From JAAYZB01 sp937958685 (GTDB taxonomy: Bacteria > Bacillota_I > Bacilli_A > Izemoplasmatales > Hujiaoplasmataceae): a stretch of 64,000 nt of DNA. Shown here in pieces: positions 33,341 to 41,517 of this stretch. The translations under genes were made by a program, and so were the position numbers. A model generated the notes under the pieces. It saw only the letters and a list, made by a program, of their open reading frames with translations, ran no database searches and was not told the DNA's origin. The stretch spans positions 6,518 to 70,517 of the forward strand of contig DAITAL010000004.1 in NCBI GenBank assembly GCA_036824265.1, given 5' to 3'. Numbering within the stretch: position 1 is the stretch's first letter; each line of letters starts with the position of its first letter.

Positions 33341-34414
33341 TTAGCGGCGGACCCTGGCGTTGCCTTCCCAAATGCTCCAGATCTGCTCCTCGTCGGCGGG
33401 TTGGCCGAAATCGTCGAGCAGCGTGGTCACGAGGGCTCCGGATGCCCAGCCGAACTCCGTGCATTTGCCGAGATCCCAACCTTTGAGCAGGCCGTAGAGC
33501 AAGCCGCCGACAAAGGCGTCGCCGCCGCCGATCCGATCCAAAACGCCGATCGGTCGGGGATCGATGATCTTCCAATCCTCGCCAGCCAAGGTGATCGCGC
33601 CCCAAAAATGGTCGTTGGCGCTTTGCACTTGTCTCAATGTCGTCGCGTAAACGCTTGTTCCGGGAAATTCCTTGCGGACATTCATGATCATTCCTTGAAA
33701 GCTTGCGATTTCATCGGCGAGGTTCTTGCCGCCGGCTTCCGGACCCTTGACGCCCAAAGCCAATTGGAAATCTTCCTCGTTGCCGATCAAGATATCCGTG
33801 ACCGCGGCGATCTCACGGAAGATGTGTCTGAGTTCCGGCTCGCGGTTTTTCCAAAACGAGGCCCGGTAGTTGAGATCGAAAGCGATGATGGTTCCGTGCG
33901 CCTTGGCCACCTTGGCCAACTCCAGACAGAATCGTCCCGTTGCTTCCGACAATGCGGCGATCAGCCCCGAAAGATGAAGCAGTCTGACGCCATCCTTGCC
34001 AAAGATCCGCTCAATGTCAAAATCAGCGATGCTCAAAGTCCGGCCGACTTCCCCGGCGCGGTCATTGTGAACGCGCGGAGCGCGCAGACCGTAACCGGAA
34101 TCGGTGATGTTGAACTGGTGTCGATAGCCCCATGGCCCGCCCTGGCCGACTTCCTTGCCTTCGTATTCGATGTGTCTTTTGCCGAGATCGGCCTTGATGA
34201 GCGCGGCGATCGGACTGCCCTTGACAAAAGTGGTCAGCACTTTTGTCCTCAGACCCAAAGCGGCGGCGATGCTGAGAACATTGCTCTCGGCGCTGGTCGC
34301 CTGCAGATAGTAGTGGTTGCTGATGTGGACCGGTTGTCTGTCAAGCGGGGTGATTCTCACGCCCATGCTCGTGGGAGCTATGAGATCGTATTTTGCGTTT
34401 TCTTTGAATTTCAT
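33341..34414 (-). CDS. PfkB-family sugar kinase, probable 2-keto-3-deoxygluconate kinase
   Basis: 357-aa ribokinase/PfkB-fold kinase. The C-terminal signature DRIGGGDAFVGGLLYGL carries the catalytic Asp; FDLNYRASFW in the middle is typical of KdgK-like proteins. In an operon with UxaE and a reductase, phosphorylation of 2-keto-3-deoxygluconate is the natural guess; gluconate or another keto-sugar acid is not excluded, particularly as gnd follows and no gluconate kinase is seen. Start ATG 34414 with GGAGG about 9 nt upstream. Confidence 0.82.
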   Translation of the reverse strand: MKFKENAKYDLIAPTSMGVRITPLDRQPVHISNHYYLQATSAESNVLSIAAALGLRTKVLTTFVKGSPIAALIKADLGKRHIEYEGKEVGQGGPWGYRHQFNITDSGYGLRAPRVHNDRAGEVGRTLSIADFDIERIFGKDGVRLLHLSGLIAALSEATGRFCLELAKVAKAHGTIIAFDLNYRASFWKNREPELRHIFREIAAVTDILIGNEEDFQLALGVKGPEAGGKNLADEIASFQGMIMNVRKEFPGTSVYATTLRQVQSANDHFWGAITLAGEDWKIIDPRPIGVLDRIGGGDAFVGGLLYGLLKGWDLGKCTEFGWASGALVTTLLDDFGQPADEEQIWSIWEGNARVRR

Positions 34415-34429
34415 ATCCTTGAGCCTCCG

Positions 34430-35890
34430 TCAGCGCTGGGAAAATCCCGAATAGAGCAACGCCAGATGTTTGCCGATATGGCGGTAGAGCATTTCCGAAT
34501 AGATGTCTTCCTGTTCGCGCCAGAGACGATACAACCTATCCTTGAAGCGGTAATTACCCCGTTCGCCCTTGGCATTGAGGATGAATCCGTAGGTGATGTG
34601 GATCAACTGGCGTGCGTCATTCTGGGTCAAGAGATCGACCAATTCATGATCCGTCAGATTATCGACATCGGGAATCTTGCTGAGGTCGGTGGTCACATGG
34701 TAATATTTCTTGGCTTCCGCGAACATCGACAAGGCGTATTTGTGGACTTCCCGATAGAGCGCGGGATCACATGATGCGACCGTTCGCATCGCCTCCAGCC
34801 AGTTCGTTCCGGCGGTCTTGACATGGAAATTACCGTTTGTATACTTGCCGATCAGCGGGAAGACGGAGAATTTGTCCGATCCCGAATGGATACTGAGCTT
34901 GTAACCGAAATGTCTGGCGATTTTCGCGTGAATCGCGATTTCTTTCTCGAATTGGCCAATGTCGCCGATGTAATCGACGCCTTTTTGAAACTCGCCGCAA
35001 AATCTTGGTGCCATGGTGTCGATCTTGACGCCGTTGTGGACAAGTTCGCTCGCCACATAGAAATGCTGAGCCGGTTCGGTCGGCGTCATCGTCTCATCGA
35101 TCGACACCTCGAAATCGGCGTTTGCCTTTTTGTCCAGGAAGTATTCCTTATAAATAGCCGTAGCGAAGTTGATGGCCTTGTCGTAGATGAGATGCGCACG
35201 CATCAGGGTCTCTTCATCAAAGATGATCTCGACGCCTTCGATCTCAAAGCGCTTGTTCAAATAGCGGTCTTTGGTCTCTTTGGCGATTGTGCTTGCCTTC
35301 TTGACTTCGCGTGCCGACATTTGGATCACGTCGTTGCGGATGTGTTCGCTGCAATCCAGGGTGATCATCGTGAATCCGAGGCCAAGGGCGTACTCGATCT
35401 CCTCGCGTTTCTTCAGATGGTCGCCATCGGCGCCGAAACCGCCTTTGTAACCATCCCTGAAAACGGCGAACGTGGCCGCGTCGAGAACGTCGGCGTAGGT
35501 TCTGTCGGTCAGGTTCAATTCCCTGATCGATTGCTGGGCGAACACCGGGTAGGCGTCGTATTCCTTGAAAACGCGGATGTGTCCCGGACAGGCAATGCCA
35601 AGCCTGTCACCGACACCGAAACTGCGCTTTTGTCGCAGAACCGGAACCGGTTTGGTGAAGGGGAACAGTTTTCGCAACAAATCGGCGTTTTCATGGACGA
35701 GGGGCGCCTTGACAAAAGGGATGCCACCCGCATGATCTTCCCCCTTGAACAACAGACGTTTCTCACCGAGGACGATCAGCACATCTTTATGGTTTTCCTT
35801 GACCATGAACACTTCCAATCCGTCTGTTTGGTTAAATGACTGCGGATAGGCGACGAGCCCCGAAACCAGCAGTTCCTTAAGTTTATCCAT
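34430..35890 (-). CDS. uxaE: Tagaturonate epimerase UxaE
   Basis: 486 aa; the family described from Thermotoga interconverts D-tagaturonate and D-fructuronate, letting galacturonate enter the glucuronate branch. Recognised from FGVGDRLGIACPGHIR, DGYKGGFGADGDHLK, IHSGSDKFSVFPLI and the family-like length. First gene of the operon uxaE-kinase-gnd-SDR-larA-esterase; ATG 35890 with AGGAGGAAC. No isomerase (uxaC) or mannonate dehydratase (uxuA) lies in this window, so the pathway must be completed elsewhere. Confidence 0.85.
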   Translation of the reverse strand: MDKLKELLVSGLVAYPQSFNQTDGLEVFMVKENHKDVLIVLGEKRLLFKGEDHAGGIPFVKAPLVHENADLLRKLFPFTKPVPVLRQKRSFGVGDRLGIACPGHIRVFKEYDAYPVFAQQSIRELNLTDRTYADVLDAATFAVFRDGYKGGFGADGDHLKKREEIEYALGLGFTMITLDCSEHIRNDVIQMSAREVKKASTIAKETKDRYLNKRFEIEGVEIIFDEETLMRAHLIYDKAINFATAIYKEYFLDKKANADFEVSIDETMTPTEPAQHFYVASELVHNGVKIDTMAPRFCGEFQKGVDYIGDIGQFEKEIAIHAKIARHFGYKLSIHSGSDKFSVFPLIGKYTNGNFHVKTAGTNWLEAMRTVASCDPALYREVHKYALSMFAEAKKYYHVTTDLSKIPDVDNLTDHELVDLLTQNDARQLIHITYGFILNAKGERGNYRFKDRLYRLWREQEDIYSEMLYRHIGKHLALLYSGFSQR

Positions 35891-35925
35891 TGTTCCTCCT
35901 GACGCTCAATGCCAAGATATCGGCT

Positions 35926-35931
35926 ATTATA
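35926..35931 (-). promoter_or_regulatory. -10 box of the uxaE operon promoter
   Basis: Minus strand TATAAT, 36 nt before the ATG of uxaE. The -35 position (CACTTA at 35954-35949) is poor, so an activator may be needed. Confidence 0.55.
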
Positions 35932-35956
35932 TCGTATGCCGTCTATCATAAGTGTA

Positions 35957-35976
35957 TCATTTATTTAAATAAATGA
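35957..35976. promoter_or_regulatory. Perfect 20-bp palindrome, probable operator of the uxaE operon
   Basis: A perfect AT-rich palindrome (half-site TCATTTATTT) abutting the weak -35 region. The size and symmetry suit a dimeric regulator of the GntR or LacI type; no such gene is in the window. Confidence 0.6.
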
Positions 35977-36118
35977 CAACAGCCGAAAATCAATCTGTCC
36001 TCATTATTGGCGATTATTATGTTATCTTTGTTATAGATAGACGACTTGCCACAAATAATAAACGAAAGACGATCGCTCCGCCGCAAAACACCAAAAACTG
36101 ACGCTGGCGCATCATTTG
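35977..36118. other. Intergenic region between uxaE promoter and trmH-family gene
   Basis: Contains the 3' end of the trmH-family transcript. I see no ORF and no strong terminator hairpin. Confidence 0.4.
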
Positions 36119-36841
36119 TCAACGTTTGATTCGGGATTTTGTGAACTCATACAAGGCGATGCTGACGGCGATCGGCAGGCTGAGACTGTCGATCGTATTT
36201 TCCTGGTTGATCCTGATCGCATCTCCCGCCTTCAGATAGGAATCGGGAAGTCCGGTGGCTTCATTGCCAAAAACGAGACTGAAGATTTCGGGATAACATG
36301 CATCCCCGAGAATGTTTTCGCCTTTGAGCATGAAAGGGTAGAGTGGTCTGGGATTGATGGTGGCCAGGTATTCTTCGAGCTTCTGATAGTAGGTGAAGCA
36401 AAGTTGAAACACCGCCCCCATCGAGGCGCGTACCGTCTTGGGATCGAACACATCGGCTCCTGGAGCGATGATTGCAAGATCGTTGATGCCGAATCCGACC
36501 ATTGATCTGATGATCGTGCCCAGGTTTCCGGCGTTTCCGGGGTTGACCAACACCAAATGGCTTTTATCAGGGGCGATCTCGGCTTCATATTTGGCGAAAA
36601 CCCCGATCGTGTAGCAATTTTCTTTCTCCGACAATTTGCGGAAAACCCTGTCGTTTTCGATGAAGGGAATTCTTCTGCTTGTACATTCCCGTTCCAACCA
36701 CCGAAACACATCATTCTTGATGCTCTCCGGATGGATATAGACCGTCTTTACCTGATCGGGTCTGTTTTTGAAGAGTTCGACCGTCAGGGATGTTCCCAGA
36801 GCATAGGATGTCTCATCGCTTTTCTTGTATCGGTTTATCAA
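36119..36841 (-). CDS. TrmH/SpoU-family RNA methyltransferase
   Basis: 240-aa SPOUT-fold methyltransferase that would 2'-O-methylate tRNA or rRNA. All three SpoU motifs are present: NPGNAGNLGTIIRS (I), FSLVFGNEATGLPD (II) and IDSLSLPIAVSIALYEF (III). The N-terminal part is a substrate-binding domain as in RlmB/TsnR-type enzymes. The target is not predictable. The start is TTG at 36841, with AGGTGA upstream. Confidence 0.9.
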   Translation of the reverse strand: MINRYKKSDETSYALGTSLTVELFKNRPDQVKTVYIHPESIKNDVFRWLERECTSRRIPFIENDRVFRKLSEKENCYTIGVFAKYEAEIAPDKSHLVLVNPGNAGNLGTIIRSMVGFGINDLAIIAPGADVFDPKTVRASMGAVFQLCFTYYQKLEEYLATINPRPLYPFMLKGENILGDACYPEIFSLVFGNEATGLPDSYLKAGDAIRINQENTIDSLSLPIAVSIALYEFTKSRIKR

Positions 36842-36870
36842 GGTGTGTCACCTTTTTCCTTATAAATTCA

Positions 36871-37428
36871 CTAGATAATGGCGCCAAGACTTTGCCTGAC
36901 TGTGTCTTTGATCATTGCGGGTGCTTCCGCCAAGGTTCGTTTGAGAAGCGCCCTATGGACGACGCCGTTGATATGCAGGTATTCGACAATCGCCTTGATT
37001 TTTTCCTTGTCCTCATGGCGGTCGAGAAGCAAATAAAGCACATACCAATCCTCTACGCTGGTGTAATTGACGCTGCCTCTGGCGAAGACATCCCTTTTGG
37101 TGATGGAGGCCTTGTCAAAGGGATAAACGTAGGCGCCGGCCGCCGTCATGATCATCAGTCCCGCCATCACGTCGACCTCAATGCCCTTGATGATGTATTT
37201 CTGATATTTCTGCGACTGGAACCGGGGATGAGCCATGACGTTCACAGGTTGACCCATGGTCTCAAGAATCGCCGTCGCCGCCGCGAAATCGTTTGGCTCG
37301 ACGAACAAATCGAGATCGTTGACCCTGACATCGATGCCGTGCCGGCTGAGCGTCAAGGAACCGCCATAAGCCCATGTCAGGCCGGCGGCCGAGAAACGCC
37401 CGGCCAGATCAAGAATCAGTGAATTCAT
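36871..37428 (-). CDS. Nucleotidyltransferase-fold protein
   Basis: 185 aa. The N-terminal GGSLTLSRHGIDVRVNDLDLFV carries the G-G/S and D-x-D motifs of the pol-beta nucleotidyltransferase superfamily. A third acidic position lies in KGIEVDVMAG. The C-terminal half is helical. Similar stand-alone proteins modify RNA, antibiotics or toxins' targets; no adjacent HEPN-like or abortive-infection partner is visible. ATG 37428 with AAGGAGGAG. Co-oriented with the ATL gene, 26 nt downstream of it. Confidence 0.72.
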   Translation of the reverse strand: MNSLILDLAGRFSAAGLTWAYGGSLTLSRHGIDVRVNDLDLFVEPNDFAAATAILETMGQPVNVMAHPRFQSQKYQKYIIKGIEVDVMAGLMIMTAAGAYVYPFDKASITKRDVFARGSVNYTSVEDWYVLYLLLDRHEDKEKIKAIVEYLHINGVVHRALLKRTLAEAPAMIKDTVRQSLGAII

Positions 37429-37454
37429 GCGTTGCTCCTCCTTGGTCGGTAGGT

Positions 37455-37754
37455 TTATGGTTCATGGCGATACTTGGTCAAATCGACAGTGAAGTCATTG
37501 ACTTCAACGCCCTCATCGATCAGTCTTTGAGCTTGTTCCAAACCGCCTTCGTCCGAAAGGCTGATGCCGCCTTTGGCGTTCACGACGCGGTGCCAGGGGA
37601 GTTGATGGGGAGCGCTCAGCGAATTCAGAATCCTGGAAATCTGGCGCGCTCCCCACGGATTGCCGGCCCAAGCCGCGATCTGTCCGTAGGTCATGACTTT
37701 GCCTTTTGGGATGTTTTTGATGATGGTGATGACTTCCCTGGTGAATTCCGTCAT
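37455..37754 (-). CDS. Alkyltransferase-like protein (ATL)
   Basis: 99 aa, the DNA-binding half of the O6-alkylguanine-DNA alkyltransferase family. The active site PCHRV reads PWHRV, so the acceptor Cys is replaced by Trp as in known ATL proteins such as E. coli YbaZ. It therefore cannot remove alkyl groups itself; ATLs flag O6-alkylguanine for nucleotide excision repair. KGKVMTYGQIAAWAG is the helix-turn-helix. uvrA is encoded 12 kb away. Short gap to the methyltransferase gene upstream suggests one transcript. Confidence 0.9.
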   Translation of the reverse strand: MTEFTREVITIIKNIPKGKVMTYGQIAAWAGNPWGARQISRILNSLSAPHQLPWHRVVNAKGGISLSDEGGLEQAQRLIDEGVEVNDFTVDLTKYRHEP

Positions 37755-37764
37755 TTTACTCCCC

Positions 37765-38511
37765 CTAAGTTTTGTCTTTGGTGCGGATGCCGATATGGAG
37801 ATTCAACGGGTAGGTGCCGCCATCTTGCACATATTCATCGTAAATGTCGTTCATGGGAATCACTGCGGTTGCGAACCCATGCCGTCTATACAAAGCTTCC
37901 CAGTCTGATGTGGTGAAAAGCCCCAACTCATAGACGTCATGATGGATTTTTGTTATGCCTTGGTGCCTGATGACATAGGTGATGACGGCTTCATAAAGAT
38001 TCACCCTCAAACGGTGGTTGTTTTCAAACACGGTGACATCATACTCGTCGTTTTTTCCCGAATAGACAAAGTTGTTGTCCCGATAGGTTTCCCGGGGTTG
38101 ATAGACGATGGCCAAGATTCCCGGTTTGTTCAAGTGCTTGTCGGCGCAGGCAAAGATTCTTTCCAGATCATCGTGTTTGACGATATGCATGATCGCATCC
38201 GGAATGACAACCACATCGAAACGCTCCTTAAGGGAAAAGGCGGTCATGTCCCCGTGGTGATAGGTGATTTCCGGATTGAGTTTCTTGGCTTCCCGGATCA
38301 TGGAAAGCGACAGATCAAGCCCGGTTACCTGAAAATGCTTCTTGAAATGAAAATCGTTGATGCCGGCGCCGCTTGCCAAATGGAGCATTGTCCTGGCTTT
38401 GGGATTGGTTTTCCTGATGGCGGAAACAATGATTTCCGAGTCTTTCGCATATGCCTCCGGCGTGGCGATCACGTGTTCCAGATATGCCAGCTCATCATAC
38501 ATCATACTCAT
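37765..38511 (-). CDS. Class I SAM-dependent methyltransferase
   Basis: 248 aa. Motif I is MLHLASGAGINDFHF (a variant of E/DxGxGxG), followed by VTGLDLSLSMI and DVVVIPDAIMHI, as in small-molecule methyltransferases of the ubiE/COQ5-like group. The substrate is unknown. The start ATG 38511 has GGAGGCGATC upstream, and an extended -10 promoter lies 41 nt before it. Confidence 0.8.
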   Translation of the reverse strand: MSMMYDELAYLEHVIATPEAYAKDSEIIVSAIRKTNPKARTMLHLASGAGINDFHFKKHFQVTGLDLSLSMIREAKKLNPEITYHHGDMTAFSLKERFDVVVIPDAIMHIVKHDDLERIFACADKHLNKPGILAIVYQPRETYRDNNFVYSGKNDEYDVTVFENNHRLRVNLYEAVITYVIRHQGITKIHHDVYELGLFTTSDWEALYRRHGFATAVIPMNDIYDEYVQDGGTYPLNLHIGIRTKDKT

Positions 38512-38551
38512 CGATGGATCGCCTCCGTCATTCCTTGTCTATCTGTCTATA

Positions 38552-38557
38552 ATTATA
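38552..38557 (-). promoter_or_regulatory. Extended -10 promoter of the methyltransferase-ATL operon
   Basis: Minus strand TGATATAAT with no good -35. Confidence 0.5.
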
Positions 38558-38582
38558 TCATTTGTTTCCGTTTTGTGGCCTT

Positions 38583-38674
38583 GCCGGTCAAAATCCGGGC
38601 AATTCCACATTGCGAACACCTTCACCGGCATATCCCGGAAGTCCAAAAGCATACGCGCACTTCGGCAAGCGGGA
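38583..38674. other. Structured intergenic segment of unknown function
   Basis: Several stacked inverted repeats: GCCGGT (38583-38588) with ACCGGC (38624-38629) enclosing GCAAT/ATTGC (38599-38603/38609-38613); then GAAGT (38638-38642) with ACTTC (38659-38663). Together with the CCCGCA/TGCGGG hairpin near 38761-38782, this 250-bp gap looks like the remnant of a repeat element or a folded RNA. No protein is supported. Confidence 0.35.
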
Positions 38675-38813
38675 GTTCTTCTCCGATAACCACCGGTTTA
38701 GTAATCGTAGAAAGGTTAGATGGCGACAAATATCAAACCATGAAAACTCTACACTTCTGGCCCGCAATATCGTTGTGCGGGTTTGCATATAGGAATAATC
38801 CCCTTTCTGCATG

Positions 38814-38843
38814 AAAAAAGGCCTGATACAATTGTATCAAACC
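38814..38843 (-). terminator. Terminator after the tRNA-Ser pair
   Basis: Minus strand: GGTTTGATACAA (38843-38832) with TTGTATCAGGCC (38831-38820), pairing with two G-U pairs, then TTTTTT. Confidence 0.75.
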
Positions 38844-38856
38844 TATGTCTCTTATA

Positions 38857-38947
38857 TGGCGGAGAAGAGGGGATTTGAACCCCTGCACCGGGTTAACGAT
38901 CTACTAGCTTTCCAAGCCAGCCCCTTCAGCCACTTGGGTACTTCTCC
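38857..38947 (-). tRNA. tRNA-Ser (anticodon GGA)
   Basis: Acceptor GGAGAAG/CTTCTCC, G discriminator and encoded CCA, GGTTCAAATCC T-loop, long variable arm typical of serine tRNAs, anticodon loop TTGGAAA. Confidence 0.95.
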
Positions 38948-39009
38948 GTTAAAATCAATTAGGGCTTAAGAAAAGGCGATCGGAGTACAATCGCCTGTCA
39001 TCTTAAGAC

Positions 39010-39100
39010 TGGCGGAGTAAGAGAGATTCGAACTCTCGCGCCGGTTCCCCGACCTACGCCCTTAGCAGGGGCGCCTCTTCGGCCTCTTGAGTATTACTCC
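39010..39100 (-). tRNA. tRNA-Ser (anticodon GCT)
   Basis: Acceptor GGAGTAA/TTACTCC, encoded CCA, AGTTCGAATCT T-loop, long variable arm, anticodon loop CTGCTAA. 62 nt upstream of tRNA-Ser(GGA) on the same strand, so probably co-transcribed. Confidence 0.95.
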
Positions 39101-39106
39101 CAAAAA

Positions 39107-39149
39107 GACAGTTAGCCATTTTATAATACTTCATAATCGGCTAACTGTC
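39107..39149 (-). terminator. Terminator of the membrane-protein gene, containing the tRNA promoter
   Basis: GACAGTTAGCC (39107-39117) and GGCTAACTGTC (39139-39149) form an 11-bp stem with a 21-nt loop, followed on the minus strand by TTTTT. The loop holds the -10 box of the tRNA promoter. Confidence 0.6.
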
Positions 39150-39151
39150 AA
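39123..39151 (-). promoter_or_regulatory. Promoter of the tRNA-Ser operon
   Basis: Minus strand: -35 TTGACA (39151-39146), 17-nt spacer, -10 TATTAT (39128-39123), 22 nt before the tRNA 5' end. Confidence 0.75.
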
Positions 39152-39157
39152 TTATTT

Positions 39158-39826
39158 TCAGTTGATGTAAGTCTCTTTCTCCGCCGGCTCCTCATTGATC
39201 GGTTTCGGCAATTCCTTCTCGACTTTTGGTTTCTTTTTCTTTTCCTTTTCCTCATTGATGGCTTTGGAGGATTCGCGGTATTTGCGATAACCGCCATAAC
39301 CGTCGTAAGTCAGATACAGACCACCGCCCACGGAGATGAAGAGCACGATCCAACCGAGCGTTGAGATGATGTCCCGGCCAAGGATCGTCAAAACGAATAA
39401 TACCGGCCCGAGCGACACGCAGACGATGTGAAACCAAAACTTCAAGGATTCCGATTTTTCGTCGAAGTAATACATGCTGATGAAGTAGATCAGCCCTCTG
39501 GCGTAGAAGAATACCGCGAGGAGGTATCCGTAGAGGCTGATCCAAAAGGCGTTTTCGGCTTTTCCCGAGAAAACGACATAAATCATGACGCCGCCCATGA
39601 TCGTATCGAAGATGATCTCGATCAGGTTGATCGTCCGGAGTACTTCCTTCTTCAGGGTTTTGAGCAGTGGCACCACCCGTGCCAACGAGAAAATCACGAT
39701 TGCGATGCCGGTCGTCGCATAGACGACGGAAACCTCGTATACTTTCATCAAGACGCCGGCGGCGATCAGAATCGCCGCAAGAATCCACTTGAGCAGCCAC
39801 CCATAGCGAAATTTGGTTTTTGCCAT
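39158..39826 (-). CDS. Hypothetical multi-spanning membrane protein
   Basis: 222 aa with about six hydrophobic helices and a highly charged cytoplasmic tail (KAINEEKEKKKKPKVEKE) ending KETYIN. The helix pairs and spacing recall DUF308-type proteins, but I cannot assign a family. ATG at 39826 is preferred (AGGAGG 7 nt upstream); ATG 39829 is directly adjacent and possible. It follows the diguanylate cyclase on the same strand and may share its transcript. Confidence 0.65.
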   Translation of the reverse strand: MAKTKFRYGWLLKWILAAILIAAGVLMKVYEVSVVYATTGIAIVIFSLARVVPLLKTLKKEVLRTINLIEIIFDTIMGGVMIYVVFSGKAENAFWISLYGYLLAVFFYARGLIYFISMYYFDEKSESLKFWFHIVCVSLGPVLFVLTILGRDIISTLGWIVLFISVGGGLYLTYDGYGGYRKYRESSKAINEEKEKKKKPKVEKELPKPINEEPAEKETYIN

Positions 39827-39903
39827 CATATTACCTCCTTTGACTACCATATCTATTATACCTTATCCTGTGTGCAAAAGAAACAAGGCCGGGGATAATC
39901 TTT

Positions 39904-41484
39904 TCAGACCACGACCACTTTGTTTTTACCCTCGCCCTTGGCTTTGTACAAACCCTCATCCGATTCGCGGATGTATTGCTTGAGCGTCTTGTCGGGCCTG
40001 CCGTTTGTTCCGGACACGCCAAAACTGGCGGTGATGCGGATTTCTTTGTCGTTATGCACGAACCGGTATTTTTCCAAACCGGAACGGATCGCTTCCGCCA
40101 ACTCGCAACCCTCTCCAGGGCACTTGTTTCTCGTGAAAATGATGAATTCCTCGCCGCCATATCGGGCAAATATGTCCCTATCCTCGAGTTTCTCATGGAC
40201 GACCCGAGCCACCTCGTTGAGGACGGCGTCTCCTACTTGATGACCATAGACATCGTTGACTTCCTTGAATCCGTCAAGGTCGAACATGATCAGGGAGAAA
40301 CTCTCATCCCTGATCGTCGCTTCCTCGAAAGCGGCGGAAGCCCTCAGGTAAAAAGCCCGGCGATTGAGGATCTTCGTCAAATCGTCATAGGTGGCGATGA
40401 GTTCCATTTCCTGCATTTCCAGTTTATGCTCGGTGATGTCGGAAAAATACATCAGATAGCCGATCAACCTGTTTTTGGCCCGCTTCAGGGATACCAGCCG
40501 CACGTAGTAGAACGTCCTGCTGCCGTCAATCATCTTGGTGACTTCCGTTTGGCCTTTCATGAGCAACTCGCGGGAGAACCCGGGATGGATCCGATCGAAA
40601 TCCTCAAGCAAGGTTATCTCGTTGAAATCGAGCTCTTCCGCAAAGATCTCCCTGGCTTTGAAATTGACGTTGATGACGAGTTGCGACTTGTCGATGATCA
40701 TGGCGGGCATGTCCGAATTCAGGAAACTCTGTGTTTGCGCCGATGGGATCAAATTCAGAAAATCATTGCCGTAGAGAATGGCGAAACTGCTGGCAAGGCC
40801 GATGAAGAGTAGCGCCGGCGACAAGTCAAGCACCAAAGTCTCGCTGCCGATCAAGCTCACGAGCGGCACCAGCGCAAGGACGAATGAGATGATCGTCATG
40901 ATCACGCTTTTGTGCCTGATCGATTTTTTGGAGTTCCGACGCATGATCACGAAATTGGCTCCGGCGCCCAGCATCATCAGGGCATTATATATCGACGAAA
41001 CGTAAAAAAGCGCCCCTTTGGTGAAGACAATGCCAAAAAACCCGGATCCGAACTCCGCGTAACCGACAACCTCGTGCTGCTGGAAGAACAGCCGATTGAG
41101 CCAGCCGAGGGCAATGCCGTCGCGCCAAGGATAATGCAACATGGCCACGAAAACAATGACCGGCAAGACAAGATACGGCCAATAGTCACGGAAAGGGATT
41201 TTTCCGATCCGCCGTCGTTGCTGGTAGGAAAGAATGTACCAAAGGGCATAGAAAAAAGCGATCCCCAGATATTGGATCCGTGAATAGATGAGCAAATATG
41301 ATTCAGTGTCGGTGAGGAGCAGCGAGGCATAGCCAAAAAGTTGGAACATGCCCGCCAGGGCGATCGCGCCGATCAACCTGATTCCCAGGACGAGTTCCTT
41401 GCGCGAAAAGGTATAGATTGCGCCGATCAATGACAATGAGCCTAATCCGAACAGGACCGCGGCGAGGATGAAATCATATCGCAT
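39904..41484 (-). CDS. Diguanylate cyclase with membrane sensor and PAS domain
   Basis: 526 aa. Seven hydrophobic helices (about 1-225) of the kind found as N-terminal sensors of histidine kinases, then a PAS domain (about 235-350: MPAMIIDKSQLVINVN...), then a GGDEF domain (about 365-526) with DLDGFKEVNDVYGHQVGD and the active-site ARYGGEEFIIF. GGEEF is an active form, so it should make cyclic di-GMP from two GTP. The product-inhibition arginine expected about nine residues before GGEEF is Glu here, so the I-site looks lost. No EAL or PilZ gene is in the window. ATG 41484 with GAGGTGG. Confidence 0.92.
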   Translation of the reverse strand: MRYDFILAAVLFGLGSLSLIGAIYTFSRKELVLGIRLIGAIALAGMFQLFGYASLLLTDTESYLLIYSRIQYLGIAFFYALWYILSYQQRRRIGKIPFRDYWPYLVLPVIVFVAMLHYPWRDGIALGWLNRLFFQQHEVVGYAEFGSGFFGIVFTKGALFYVSSIYNALMMLGAGANFVIMRRNSKKSIRHKSVIMTIISFVLALVPLVSLIGSETLVLDLSPALLFIGLASSFAILYGNDFLNLIPSAQTQSFLNSDMPAMIIDKSQLVINVNFKAREIFAEELDFNEITLLEDFDRIHPGFSRELLMKGQTEVTKMIDGSRTFYYVRLVSLKRAKNRLIGYLMYFSDITEHKLEMQEMELIATYDDLTKILNRRAFYLRASAAFEEATIRDESFSLIMFDLDGFKEVNDVYGHQVGDAVLNEVARVVHEKLEDRDIFARYGGEEFIIFTRNKCPGEGCELAEAIRSGLEKYRFVHNDKEIRITASFGVSGTNGRPDKTLKQYIRESDEGLYKAKGEGKNKVVVV

Positions 41485-41517
41485 GGAGCCACCTCGTGAC
41501 TAATCGATCTTGTTAGC

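Noticed and set aside
33203..34774. 523-codon plus-strand frame opposite the sugar kinase and uxaE
   Set aside because: It spans two real minus-strand genes and their junction; antisense artefact.
36871..37428. Toxin-antitoxin pair built on the nucleotidyltransferase
   Set aside because: The adjacent genes are a TrmH-family methyltransferase and an ATL protein; no HEPN, AbiEi-like or other partner is present.
38588..38812. Possible 74-residue protein in the tRNA-side gap
   Set aside because: No ribosome site, and the DNA is better explained by inverted repeats.
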